Shown: in pieces, positions 10,275 through 21,571 of the stretch
How the letters are laid out: every line of letters starts with the position of its first letter
How positions within the stretch are numbered: position 1 is the first letter of the stretch
Origin: Platycnemis pennipes
Lineage: Eukaryota; Arthropoda; Insecta; Odonata; Platycnemididae
Assembly: GCA_933228895.1 (NCBI GenBank)
Contig: OW121846.1
Span: forward strand, 147,144,746 to 147,208,745
Reading direction: 5' to 3'
DNA length: 64,000 nt
Notes under the pieces: generated by a model
What the model saw: only the letters and a program-made list of their open reading frames with translations
Told to the model about the DNA's origin: nothing
Database searches by the model: none
Position numbers and translations under genes: made by a program

Positions 10275-11291
10275 AACTGGAAAAACGTAGGGCTGCTCTT
10301 CACTCCATCCCGGGGCTTTGGAGTGAATCTCATCAACCAATCACATCTCGCACAAGTCGAGTAGTTGACGTGCGCGGGCGGTTGGTCCCAAAGCACTCGG
10401 AGGTGGAGAATGATGACTCAACTTGATGTTTCAAGTTAAGATGCAAACGGCCTCCACCTCACGACACTCACGGCTAGAGAGCATCGGCTATGCCTCTTCA
10501 CTTCAATTCCTCAGATTGAGTGTCGCAGTCACCTGGTGGGTTTCATCCTGGCTTCCCTAGTCCAAGGTTAGTGCGGGGTTCCGGGCGCATGCAGCTCAGA
10601 TGACCCCCAAGCCCCATTTGCTCTTAATCTGTCAAGTTTGCTTTTTCGCACTTGTCAATTTAATCCGTAAACTTCATCGGAATTTCTTGGAAATGCTGGA
10701 TAAATGCCAAGAAGTATTCAGTGTACACCTCTTGACAATGATGTTTGTGCTAAGGGAAAACAGGTCGGAGATAAGAGTATGTGGGATTATTTGAAGTAGC
10801 CTTTAAGCACTACAAATCAGTGTTCGGTAGTAGTTGTAGTAGTAATAGAATTAGATTTCAAGGTGCTGCAATTGTCAAGAGGCTATTTCGCACCTTTCTA
10901 ATTGAATCCCAGGCTGCTCGGCGCTTACCATTCGGTCTGGTTAGTGCAGTTTATTCTTGCCAAAATCCCAAAACGTTAGAACGCAAGCCCATGTATTATT
11001 TGATCGAAGGTTTCCGCGGCGTGGGTTAGATTCTCTCTGCATACTTTCGGGTGATCGTCCGCGTCCATTGGTTGGTAGACAACAGTTTCGCTGACTGTCC
11101 TGTCAGCGTCTTCAGGTCGAAGGTGTCGGGAAGTGATTTCTGCCTTGCTTATATAGCGTTCGCTGTCCGGGTGCTGCTCTCTGATTGGCTGATCGGAAGC
11201 TGCTCTCCAATTGGCTGTGCGGTGCGGTAGAGTTCTTCCGAACATTGATGTAGACCAACCAACCAACGGACGCGGACGATCACCCGAAAGT

Positions 11292-11740
11292 ATGCAGAGA
11301 GAATCTAACCCCCGCCGCGGAAACCTTCGATCAAATATTATCAACCTCTACGGGGAGGAGATACACAGGAAGATAAGGACCTTCGAGAAGCTTCGGAAGA
11401 AGAAGGGAAGACTCTTGTCGTCCCTGGCCTTTCTTCAACGCTGCCGGGACACGAACACCACACCTAACTGTGTCTGCGTAAAACACCATCTCCAGACGTA
11501 CGCTGCCAAGAAGATTTTTCGCCGTGCCAGTGAGGCACTTCTGAGGGAGCGGATACACTACGCACGCCGGAATCTACATCAATGTTCGGAAGAACTCTAC
11601 CGCACTCACTTGGAATTGGGCGCCACTCTATCAGTTGACGATTGGAACACCATTGAAAAGATAACTTACGACTCTTCCACAGCGACGCTCACAGCAATGC
11701 GGGTAACGCAAACTTTAACTTCAACAGAGAGGACGGGTAT
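11292..11740 (+). pseudogene. PLE N-terminal coding fragment
   Basis: From the ATG at 11292 a frame reads MQRESNPRRGN and on through EEIHRKIRTFEKL, SSLAFLQRCRDTNTTP and KKIFRRASEALLRERI. This Arg/Lys-rich helical block with an FLQRCRD...P motif matches the N-terminal region that precedes the RT in Penelope-type proteins. The frame then runs into the 3' pseudo-LTR, so the catalytic domains are deleted. Confidence 0.6.
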
Positions 11741-11877
11741 CCTCTACACAGCGCCTGGAAGAGAGTCATCAACCACAGCCAATTGGAGAGCAGCTTCCGA
11801 TCAGCCAATCAGAGAGCAGCACCCGGACAGCGAACGCTATATAAGCAAGGCAGAAATCACTTCCCGACACCTTCGAC

Positions 11878-11908
11878 CTGAAGACGCTGACAGGACAGTC
11901 AGCGAAAC
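11878..11908 (+). ncRNA. Hammerhead-ribozyme-like core in PLE pseudo-LTR
   Basis: CTGAAGA (11878-11884) is followed by a six-pair stem GCTGAC/GTCAGC (886-891 with 898-903, loop AGGACA) and GAAAC (904-908). This is the conserved order of a hammerhead: CUGANGA, helix II, GAAA. There is one extra base between the first box and helix II. The same core lies inverted at 11086-11115. Hammerheads in PLE pseudo-LTRs are established; activity of this one is unknown. Confidence 0.5.
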
Positions 11909-11962
11909 TGTTGTCTACCAACCAACGGACGCGGACGATCACCCGAAAGTATGCAGAGAGAA

Positions 11963-12510
11963 CCCATGTATTATTTTCTACCTTCCTCTTAACCAGAATG
12001 GTCTTAATCAAAAAAATCCGTTGACAGCGGTAGCCAAATGGGCACGCGGCGATCTGGCCGTCCAAATGTCTCGGTGTCGAACCTCGCGGGTACGGATGCA
12101 TTTTATGTTTGAGATAAAACTTGAAACATATGTTACATGAAAGTTATGCTAGGCGGTGCCTCATAATGTAAGCAGTTGAGGCATCTAATGTCTATTTCTG
12201 CTTCTACCGATTAATTGCTCTCAACCAAATAGCGTATAACATTCACTATCAACAAGTACCTAGATATTTCATCTTGTTATAGTAAAATGCCATTTATCCG
12301 AGCGAACGGGCTGTGGATTGTCCGAGCATCGCCAATCTGTTTAGAGTAGTGATCTCAAAGTTAAGTAAACCCATCAGTGGCGAGGCGTGATGATTTTGAC
12401 TATCGCAGATGCAAAGGGTAGGTCGGCCAATGCGCGGCATGGTTTCCGAAAAACACATATACCAATGCCATGTTTATTCTCCTGGCACAGAATCTTTAGG
12501 AAGTATTGCA
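11963..12510. other. No gene; fragments of DNA-transposon ends possible
   Basis: Near 12375 the phrase CAGTGGCGAGGCGTG looks like a hAT terminal repeat and recurs inverted at 22040-22055. Near 12290 a phrase resembles pogo/Tigger ends. No complete element was delimited. Confidence 0.3.
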
Positions 12511-12794
12511 TTAACCCTTCAAGCCCGGAGGAGGTTTAAATGGATTTTAATCCAGTCGACGGAGGAGATATAAATGTTTTGATACCATTTGAAGACCTGT
12601 GATCAATGATTTTAGGCTTTCAGTTAGTCTTGGAAGCATATTGTCTGATATATGGCAGCCTGGCACTCATTGTTCTACTGCAAATGTTCTATTGTTTGTT
12701 TTACCAATTTACTTTGCATAACAATTAGTTTCTTCCGCAATCATTACTACCAAATCGTTAAAAAAAAATTTTGAAATATTGCTTCAATATTTTG

Positions 12795-13073
12795 CTAATT
12801 TTTTGCTCTGCCCTGTGGACCGAAATTACCAATGGAATTTTCTCTTTTTCCTTTATAACTGGAAATGTCCTTCCAAGCAAAATCTGAAGCTTCATCCTCT
12901 AGCTCATCCAAATCGTCAAACACCAACGCATCAACTTCGGGGCGATCCTTTATGTCATTCTCACTGTTGCTATCAGAACTCAATGCACTTTGCTTAGAGT
13001 CACTTTCAAGCAAGACGTCCTCAACCTGTTGATCACGCGACTCCACCAACATTTTCTTTCCTGCACACGCCAT
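12795..13073 (-). pseudogene. piggyBac-like transposase, N-terminal fragment
   Basis: Starting from the ATG at 13073, the frame reads MACAGKKMLVES, then an acidic Ser/Asp/Glu-rich segment (DSKQSALSSDSNSEND), then FAWKDISSYKGKRE and FGPQGRAKN before a stop. The acidic leader followed by a W...Y.G.RE..FGPQ motif is the usual N-terminus of PGBD-type transposases. The DDD catalytic domain is missing. Matching TTAA termini surround it. Confidence 0.65.
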
Positions 13074-13317
13074 AATTGACGGTAGGTAAGAAAAAACCCT
13101 GATAAAGAAAATACACAAATATTCCTCAGTTTGAAGCGCACGGCTTGCGGAGCGAAGCACTTACGAAGTATGCGATATAAAGTAAGCCACTAAACTGTTT
13201 GTAAGAATAAAATAAAACTCCTATAATATTCCATCCAGAAAAGCGACAGGTTCAACTGACTCTGACTTTGGTAGCTTTACTGAGCTGCACTTCTTGAAAG
13301 AAGCACTTCTGCACTTC

Positions 13318-13957
13318 TCTTTTCCCTTGTTAGACCTCATTTGGAATATGCTGCCAGTGTATGGGATCCCTACGAAATTGGTCTAAGTAATGAACTTGAA
13401 CGTGTGCAGCGAAGATCGGCAAGATTTGTAAAGGGACGATACGATAATTATATTAGCGTAACCAGTCTATTAAATGAATTGAAATGGGAATCATTGTCAG
13501 ATCGCAGGTTGAAATTTAGACTTAATCTCTTCCACAAATTCCAAGGAAATATTTTCAGTGATGATGTTAAAAATATTTTACGAACCCCAACTTACTATGG
13601 CAGACTGGACCATAATCATGAAGTTAGAGAAATTGATTGCCGAACTGACCGATTCAAAATGTCCTTTTTCCCTCGCACAATTAGAGATACGAATAACGGT
13701 AAATATGTCCTATCGGAGAGTAGCAATGAATAGCATTGGTAGCTGCATGTTGGTATGAGTACTTAAAGCTAACCCTACTAACAGAATGTTTTTGCATGTT
13801 TGCTTTGCAATTTCTATCTTTTTTAAATAGTGTAGTTCTGACTACTATATTAATACTATTCCTTTTTTATGCATGATATGTAGTGCATGTTTGGTGAGCA
13901 ATCACCCCCTGCCACACACCCTTGTGGTGGCTTGCAGGGTATTATGTAGATGTAGAT
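13318..13957 (+). mobile_element. CR1-like family B, 3' fragment inside the piggyBac element
   Basis: The frame from about 13341 reads MEYAASVWDPYEIGLSN and ends FFPRTIRDTNNGK, closely matching the C-terminus of the family B copy at 32.76-33.39 kb. It ends with the shared 3' tail GGCTTGCAGGGTATTATG and two GTAGAT hexamers. AAAGAA occurs in both flanks (about 13295 and 13958) and may be a target duplication. It is a severely 5'-truncated insertion. Confidence 0.85.
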
Positions 13958-14412
13958 GAAAGAACTTGAGACTCTTCTCTATAATTTGACGGCGTCGAAG
14001 GGTTAATTAGGCGATTAAAATAGTATTTACGCGCAGTGGTCACTTTACTCTTATAAACACATATTAATAAAACAAGCAAAACATTCCTACCTTATTTGTA
14101 CATGAACTCTATTCTCCGAGTTTTTGCAGTGAATTTTATAATAACTGTTTCGTAGAAGTCTTCTCCACCTTTTATGGTCTCCAAGAGTTCTTTCTCAATT
14201 GACAGCAAAGCCAGATTACTCCCACGTTCTTCTCCTTGCGTGGATCTCTTGAAAGTATGTATTCTTTTAAGTGCAGGAAAACTCCTCTCCACTGAGGCAG
14301 TTGTGGCTGGTATTGTGCAGATAAGCTTAGCCAAGCGGAACACTTCACTAAAAGCGTACTCTAAATGCTCATCTTTCCAAAATTGCAATAACGTTCGGGG
14401 GCTTTTGTCTAA

Positions 14413-15370
14413 AGCCCATTCTACAATGGACGTAAGCCGTCAGACGTAAGCCGTAGCACTTAAGACGTAAGGATTTCCATACGACAGGCAATCTCCAATG
14501 CTGACGTATGCCGTAAAAATATCGACAACGATCACGGTGCATTCGGAAGCACTCCGGTCGTATATACATGGATATTGAAGACAAATGAGTGTTGATTTTT
14601 TCTGGCGTAGAATAGAGAACACTCAACAAATATACGATTACTTAATACTACGACAGGCATTTTCAATGCTAACAGGGCTGTCTGGGATGTGATCAGAACT
14701 GAAACAAATCAATGTTGTTCGGTCTTAAATGACCAAATAAGCTCAGAGCAAAGATCATTATGGACTTCAATGCACTTATTAGTCCGCTGTCTAACTATTG
14801 ATTTCTACATAAATAACGGTTAAGAAAGTTAAAAGCAAGACGTTCTTTGATTTACATTATTTATTTAAGTGTACCCTTTCATCTTATCATAGAATTACAA
14901 CTGTCCATTCCACTGAGTTTATGACATTTTGGACGATATTGGTGGGTGTCGATCAGTATATGCCATTTAAAACTTACAAGACCACTAATCATCGAAATAA
15001 ACAAAGAAACTGGTTCATACAATAAAGATTTAGTTAGAATGTGGGATGAAACAATCCAAATATTATTCAATGAGGCATCAGTTAATGATAAGCTCCTCTA
15101 AAACTCGCCATCTTTCAAGTTCACGAACAAAGATTATTTCAAATATGTCCGCAATTCTTCCCCAAGTCAAAAAAACGTCCACAAAAGCAATAACCCGTGA
15201 CTGACACCAGCAGTAGTAATGAGGCGCTCTGATTGGCCTGCCGTTAGACGTAAGACGTAGAGATGGGACTTGGCCATGTCCCTTACGACAGCTCCTTACG
15301 TCTTAAGACAGCCCTTACGACAGCTCTTACGGCTTACGTCTTACGGCTTACGCCCATTGTAGAATGGCCT
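14413..15370. mobile_element. Non-autonomous DNA transposon (MITE) in the hAT gene
   Basis: The left end reads CCCATTCTACAATGGACG and the right end, reversed, GGCCATTCTACAATGGGCG. Inside both ends are short repeats of ACGTAAGCCGT and CTTACG. Matching hAT coding sequence resumes on either side, so it is an insertion of about 960 bp. No transposase frame is present. The symmetry extends to TCTAAAG outside each end, so the target duplication cannot be resolved. Confidence 0.8.
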
Positions 15371-16074
15371 TTAGAATGTGGCAGTTCTATAGAGCACAGT
15401 CAGTTCATTTTTTAGTCCCTTGCTGGTGAAAAATGTGTGGATACATTTTATGGAGGTCACACAACACTTTCTCTGGAAAATTCTTTGCTTCTGAAAAAGT
15501 TTTGAATTTTCTTGGATTTAAAATTTCAAAAAATTGTAATTTCTCCAAAGATGAGAAACGACCCTTCAGGTGGCCCAAAGGTTGTCAATAATTGAGAAGT
15601 AAAGCTGTGTATATTTTTCTTCAGGAGTTAGAGTTTTATCGGTTTCATTGTTAGCTCGTTTTCTAGAAAAAGAGGGAGGTCCTAGCATAGAAACAGTTTT
15701 TTTCCCACACTGGCTTAAAGCCAATGATCTCACACTTGCTACATTTATCTTCTTTTGTGATTCTATTTGCGGCTAACTTTTTTTTTGCATTCAGTGCAAT
15801 GAACACACCCTTTTCTGTCAATTATCAGCTGGTTTTCAAAGTCCCGAATAACATTCAAACAAGTCATAATATCAAGGTGTTCACTTTGCAATATGCTGTA
15901 AATAATATCAGTTTGCATGAACATAGGGGAAAAAGTGTTAAGGAGAAATACATTTTGGAAATTTTCTAAAAACTTCTTGAAGCCGTATGCTGCACACCTG
16001 TCGGCTGCTTTCCACTCATCGTCAATATTTTCATGAAATAACACTGAAGGCGTCACTTTGTGGAAATTTGTAAT

Positions 16075-16264
16075 ATTCATGGTAACGAATAAAATAATAA
16101 AACTTTTAGTCAATTCCACACTTTTTATATATCCGACCTAGGTTTCAACAAATATTTGTCATTCTCAACCTTGAGAATGACAAATATTTGTTGAAACCTA
16201 GGTCGGATATATAAAAAGTGTGGAATTGACTAAAAGTTTTATTATTTTATTCGTTACCATGAAT
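16075..16264. repeat. Perfect 94-bp palindrome with 2-nt spacer
   Basis: Bases 16075-16168 are the exact reverse complement of 16171-16264; only CC separates them. The right arm begins TTGAGAATGACAAATA and continues through TTTGTTGAAACC, a hammerhead-like phrase comparable to the PLE pseudo-LTR cores elsewhere in the window. The sequence therefore looks like a PLE end rather than hAT sequence. Confidence 0.95.
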
Positions 16265-17745
16265 TTTCATGTATATTTGAAAAAAATTTAATGATAAGTT
16301 CCCGATATTTTTCTACAGTGTTGACAAGCCTAGAAGTGAAGAAGCATCTAGTGGGAGCAAACGATGGGATCGACTTTCTAAGTACTCTTGAATAGCAAAT
16401 GATCTCTTACTTGAGTGAGACGAGAAACTCGAAATTGCACTTAGAGTTGAAAAAAATGCTTTACATTCAGTGATGTCAACCATTCCCTGAGACAAGACTA
16501 AGTTTAACACGTGTGCATAGCAGTGAGTAAACAAAGCCATTGGATACTCTTCCTGCACTTTTCTTTGTAACCCTGACAAGTGGCTCGACATTACTGCTGC
16601 TCCATCATATGTTTGAGCAATGAGCTTTGTTCCTATATCGTACATTTTTACCACATTGTCCACATGCTTGAATAAACCGTCTGCAAGTCGATCAGCACTA
16701 ACGTCTGAAAACCCTATAAACCTCTCTTTTACAACCCCATCGATTTTATTTACGTACCTCAATACAGTTGAGAGCTGTGACCTGCTCCTAACATCAGACG
16801 TCTCATCCAGCATGATGGAAACAAAATCAGAATTTTCCGTTTCCTTCACTATTGTTTCACTCACAACATTACTAACAACACTAATTAGTTCATTTTGAAC
16901 ATCGCCGGATGTTCCTTTAAACACTGTAGACGATTCTAAATGCCCTTTTAGCACTGGATCCCACCTTTTCAAGAGATTTAAAGTTTCTACATAATTCCCT
17001 TTGTTCATAGACTCATTCTTTTCGTCGTGACCACGAAACGGAAGTTCTTGTTTAGCTAAAAAACACGTAACATCAATCAAGCGTTTCAAAATCTCTCGAT
17101 TCTTTTTCACTTTTTGATTGTGTAAGGTATTATTGATTCTAAGTGTGTTGTTCAAGCCTTCGTCAACTCTTTGTTTTCCGAAATTATAATGATCTATAAC
17201 ACTTTGAAGAAGACTTTCGGATTTTTCATAACTTTTTGCGGATTTAGTGAGTCCACTTAAATTACAAAAACCAGTTGTAACCCAAATATTTGTGTTAGAA
17301 ATTTTTGAAAATAAAAGACAAGGCCAGCAAAATAATTTTGAAAAATTTTCACTCCCGCACATCCAAGTATGGTACTCGTAGTTCGAAACAGTGAAGTGCC
17401 TATTATAAGACCTAGTCTTTTCGGTCACTTTACACGTCAGGTTCACTAACGGAGGACACGGACGGCCGCCCTGAATAATAGCCAGCTTCTCCTCAAATGG
17501 AAGTGAACTGAAGGGTTTTTGTTTTAGATTAACAACCAGATCATAGTTTTCTTCCGCACTCGCCATTTCACAAAGTGTTATTACTGATATCCAAACAAAA
17601 TTGTAACCGGCACACAATGATAAAGATAAAACAAAAACACAGCACGACCACTCAACCGCACGCACCAAAACAAAACCACGTGTCTCGTAGCTTATTAGAG
17701 GGACTTCAAGGGGGCCCCTTCCGGACTCCCACTCCAGGCGGCCCT

Positions 17746-17861
17746 CCCTAACGAGAGCTGCCGAACGTTACCGTCAGAAGACGAACAAGCGACCGATTCG
17801 CCACTTTTATAGATGATGATGATCATGGTACTAATACGTTAGGTAGGTCACTCCCGAGGAC
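17746..17861. repeat. Inverted counterpart of 21593-21777
   Basis: Reversed, this stretch reads CCTACCTAACGTATTAGTACC...ACGTTCGGCAGCTCTCGTTAGG, diverged from 21593-21777, which has CCTACCTAATGTATTAGTAGTACC and ACGTTCGGAAACTCTCGTTAGG. In both cases AGGGCCG, hAT-end-like, follows. The pair flanks 17.86-21.59 kb in inverted orientation. Confidence 0.5.
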
Positions 17862-17939
17862 GAAAATGCGTCCGTTCTGCGCAGCTACGCTGTGACGTAC
17901 TGTGGAGGACAAGCAGCGGCGGCCGTTTAAAATGGAGCC

Positions 17940-18159
17940 TTAAGACCGCTTTGCACGATAAAATGTTTTGAACACATTCTTGTACAAACGCTTGTATAAA
18001 CTGAACGACATTGTATGTTTGTCTGAATGGAATTAGAAGAGGTTCTATTTTCCGTATCAGACATTCGCACAAGCGTTCACACAATTTGCCGCTTTACACG
18101 GTACAATTTCCTCATACAAGCGTTTGTACAAGAAATTGTGTCGTGCAAAGCGGCCTTAA
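17940..18159. mobile_element. 220-bp MITE flanked by TTAA
   Basis: TTAA lies at 17940-17943 and 18156-18159. The inner termini are GACCGCTTTGCACGA and, reversed, GGCCGCTTTGCACGA. TTGTACAAACGCTTGTAT and its inverse follow further in. A third, internal copy of the terminal phrase (GCCGCTTTACACGGTACAA at about 18090) pairs with the right end, giving a hairpin. TTAA flanks suggest mobilisation by a piggyBac-type enzyme. It has no coding capacity. Confidence 0.7.
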
Positions 18160-20529
18160 TACAGTTGATAGTAAAAACGTATCTGACATTATTATATTGT
18201 GCATCTCTTAGATAATGCCGAGAATTATGCTATGATATTACCGTGCGTGTTGGCGAAACTCGCTCTCGAAAAATAACTCGCAATTCACAAAAACACAAAG
18301 GTTGAGTTCAAGAAGTAGTACGGTGGTTGTCAGGCTATCGCGAACTTATGGTACTTACAACAAACTGAGTGAATGCCAGTTTTATTGTTGTTTTCGAAAT
18401 ATATATTTCAAAAGAATGCAGAAACGATATTTTATTCAGTGCGTGGAAGCAAATGGGGGCGTTTACTCGGAACCGAAATCGCAATTTTGTACACGAAATC
18501 GTTAGATGGAAACGAAAAACGAATTTTAGTGAAAAAATTAATCTTGTAACCACAACCATTCACTCATAAATCAAAAATTAAAATAAGCAAAAGGTGACGC
18601 CCACCAAAAATGCTGCTGTGATAACATTGACGTCATTTTCCTCCCGTCCTTGACTGCTTTTAGGGGAAGGGAAGGGAGTGGAGGGGGATTCTCGGAAGGT
18701 CTGCTCGCACAGATGCTGTCGAAATCGCTCCCATTGGCCGAGTCAGCTGTGTCCCCCCCTTTGCGATAAGGCGAAGTAGCTTCGCGGGCTCAGTTGTGAT
18801 TGGACGAAGTCGATATACGTCAGAGGTTGCACCACACCCACTTTTCCGAAAGGGTTAAAAACATCAGTTTTTCGCCGCTTATAACTCGGGAAATAATTGT
18901 CGGATCAGAAAACGAAAAAATACGGGTCCTTTTATTTTACAAACCCTATCAGATTCGGCAATAAAAAAAATATGGTAAACGACCTCATTGTCCATATTCA
19001 AATAAAAATTGTCAACTCGTTAAGAACCACTACTGTACGATGTAAGTACTGACCAAATCTCCAGATAAAATAATTTTTGTCAATGACATAATACCAAATT
19101 ACCTGAAGACTATATTTTCTACTTATATTATTCCATTTTCACTATCAAAGCACCTGGAAAAGAGCCGCGTTACCTCTCTTAATGAAAGTTTGTACTCTAG
19201 TTAACTCGAAAAGATTCATGCTGCTAAATTTACAAAAAGGCCATAACATTTTGTTCGTCAAGAAAAAAAATTCAAGCATAAATATTTATTTAAAGGCAAA
19301 AAAACGAAAACATTAATTCACAAAACAATAGTCAGATTTTTCAAGTACAAGATTCAATTTCTTTGGCTAATCAACATCGAATGTAAATATATACAATCCA
19401 TGAGTGAAGTCAAAAATGGAAAACCGATCTGCAAGCAGCATAACACGATAGCTAGTCACAACTATTCCAGTCAGAAACTGCCACTACGTTGATTCTTGAT
19501 TACCGGAAAGTAAATGACAAATGGTTTCCAGAAATGGCTTAATAAAAGGTCCTGCAAACTCACAAGTTTATCCTGAAAAAATGAAAAAAGAAAGGCTGGG
19601 TGACAAGTGCAAGTACTAGGAAATAAAAAGTCCACATATTTCCTAATAGATAAGCATTTTTTTTGGTAATTTACCCAAGCAAAAAAAGGTTGTAATAGAT
19701 TATGGATCAAGGGAAAGGATCAAGTCAATCAAGGGAAAGCAACAGAATAATGGCCAGATTGTGACTCTTTCAACAACAAAAAACACAACACAACATCCAA
19801 ATTTGTTTCCAATACCACAGGATTAAAAGGTCAACGGAAACCTGAAAAAATTATCTTAAATTAGATAAATAAGAATTGAAAAACTTCACAGAATTAAATT
19901 CTCCAATTAAAAAACTTACCACAATCCATTTCTCACAGTAGAAAGTAATATGTAGTATCGGTATAATCCATGATATAATAATTAAGTACCTAGATTTATT
20001 GTGAGAACACAGGAATGCCAACAGTGTCTGAGGACATAACAAAATAAATATAAATGTAAACCTAACATAGAAATATCAGATAACTCAAAGGAAATAAAAT
20101 TTTTTTGCCACAGAGGTAACCAGTACACAAATCCAACATCATACACTGCTGCACAAAAGATCAGCATCAATGCTTTCATGTTTTCCATCATATATAGCTT
20201 AGTAAAATAAGAACAGGTCAATTTCACAACCAATATAAGTTTCATTCCCATGAAGATCTTCCAACAAGCAACAAGTACACGTTGCAACGAAACTCATTAA
20301 GCTCCTATGATAAATTATTAGCTGGTACACTTGATTCCAGAAAATTATTCAAGGTACCCATTTTTCATTCTTCAAACTCCAACATTCAAAATCCAACATC
20401 CACAACAGGCACAATAGTTTCTCAGCATACGAATCTCGGTAAAACCTGGGAAATTTTGGAAAGCGTGCATATCAAAAAAGCATACACATAGAATGCTAAG
20501 ATTCTCACAATTAGTGGACAAAAAATAGG
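18160..20529. other. AT-rich stretch without recognised genes
   Basis: Short frames on both strands resemble no family. A GC-richer island at 18600-18850 has inverted CCAAT-like motifs, but no transcript structure could be built. Confidence 0.4.
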
Positions 20530-21378
20530 AATTGAGAGCTCCTTATAACAGACAACATTTTGCTCCAACAAAATGAAGAAATGAAATAAGATTGATTCCA
20601 CTCAAGCAATCAGCATAAACTACTCATTCTTCAACATCAATATCCAGGATTAAAATTTTCTTATCTTAAGAATCATGGTAAGATACCGATCTTGGCAAGA
20701 TCTGAGCAATCAACTACAAGTCCAATAACATAGCACCACCTGCCAAAGCACCTGGAAAATTTTGAAAGAGTGAATATCATACAACCTTCATCATCATTAG
20801 TCATCAATCCTGAGATTGCTTTGATACAGCTCTCCACTGAGTTCTTTCATCGGTGTAATCAAACCACATTATACCAAGAATTTAATCAATGGACAAATGC
20901 CTTACCATGCAGTAAGAATAAAATGTCCTTGTAACAAATAAATTTCAGCTCCGACAACATGAAGAAATGAAATATTTTTTTATTCCACTCAAGTATTCAG
21001 CACATACTACTCATTCTTCAATATCAATAACTAGCATAAAGAGTTCTCTGATATGTTCTTGTTAAAACCTTGGTGTTAATCAAACAACTTAACACCAAGA
21101 ATGTAAAGTTCCACACAATCAAAGGACAAATAACTTACCCTTCAATAAGAATAAAAGCTCCTTGTAACAAATAAATTTCAGCAACCACAACATGAAGTAT
21201 TCAGCACATACTACTCATTCTTCAATATCAATAACCAGCATTAAGAGTTCTCTGATATGTTCTTGTTAAAACCTGACAATATTTAACGTGTTAATCAAAC
21301 AACTTAACACCAAGAATGGAAAGTTCCACGCAATGAACGGACAAATAACTTACACTCCAGTAAGAATAAAAGCTTCAA
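20530..21378 (-). repeat. Degenerate tandem repeat of about 200-400 bp units with repeated splice donors
   Basis: At least three related units are visible; all carry, on the minus strand, TTTGTTACAAGGAGC or a variant, then TTTTATTCTTA, then a donor-like GTAAGT or GTAAGG (near 21342, 21137 and 20906). The spacer between them repeats TCAGAGAACTCTT and GAAGAATGAGTAGTATGTG. One unit also has an 11-bp hairpin stem CTTGGTGTTAA/TTAACACCAAG. If transcribed from the minus strand, the units would make exons of 20-40 nt separated by introns of about 200 nt. Confidence 0.5.
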
Positions 21379-21490
21379 ATTCCCCTCACAATTTCTGCGG
21401 CTATTGTTGCAGCCAAATACAGCGCAGGAAGACATCTTCTCCGATGGTATTTATCCCCAGAGAGCAAAAAACCTCCAAAAAGCGACTCAC

Positions 21491-21565
21491 CATTCAAAAT
21501 CCACAATGCTCAACACACGGAATTCACTCGGTCTGTCCTCCACACTACGTCACACAATCGAAACT
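21491..21565 (-). other. Possible first exon of a minus-strand transcript
   Basis: A donor ATG|GTGAGT (exon end at 21491) follows about 75 nt of moderately CG-rich sequence, just downstream of a TATCGATA box at 21572-21579. No protein can be followed across the intron. It may be the 5' end of a non-coding RNA whose small exons are the repeated units at 20.5-21.4 kb. Confidence 0.2.
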
Positions 21566-21571
21566 GAGAGG

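Larger units (their letters stand above)
10991..11962 (+). mobile_element. Penelope-like element with inverted pseudo-LTRs, internally deleted
   Basis: Bases 11031-11219 and 11774-11962 are inverted copies, 189 nt each with one mismatch seen. The left inverted copy also extends to 10991 and repeats, on the other strand, the start of the reading frame at 11292. A third, direct partial copy lies at 11254-11308. Direct plus inverted pseudo-LTRs around a shortened coding region are typical of PLEs. RT and endonuclease are missing between about 11740 and 11770. Each long pseudo-LTR copy contains a hammerhead-like core. Confidence 0.75.
12511..14006. mobile_element. piggyBac-type transposon, internally deleted
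   Basis: The left end reads TTAACCCTTCAAGCCCGG at 12511 and the right end, reversed, TTAACCCTTCGACGCCG at 14006. TTAA is thus present at both boundaries with about 11-bp matching termini starting CCCTT, the hallmark of piggyBac-like elements. Inside are a minus-strand transposase N-terminus (12795-13073) and a later-inserted CR1-like fragment (13318-13957). The catalytic part of the transposase is absent. Confidence 0.7.
14092..17566 (-). pseudogene. hAT-superfamily transposase (ZMYM1/TTF type), broken by insertions
   Basis: The ATG at 17566 opens MASAEENYDLVV. Next come a TTF-like zinc-finger region (WMCGSENFSKLFCWPCLLF), the first catalytic aspartate region (SIMLDETSDVRSRSQL), the second (AQTYDGAAVMSSHLSG) and FTHCYAHVLNLVL. 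Near 16380 the frame shifts; PSFAPTRCFFTSRLVN continues in the next frame. A palindrome (16075-16264) and a MITE (14413-15370) interrupt the rest. The C-terminal dimerisation block with TASVERSFPALKRIHTFKRS is at 14388-14092. Full-length relatives are about 600-800 residues. A cut-and-paste transposase in origin, it cannot be made as one protein here. Confidence 0.85.

Noticed and set aside
18335..18569. Opposed short frames at 18.3-18.6 kb
   Set aside because: No family resemblance; typical chance frames.
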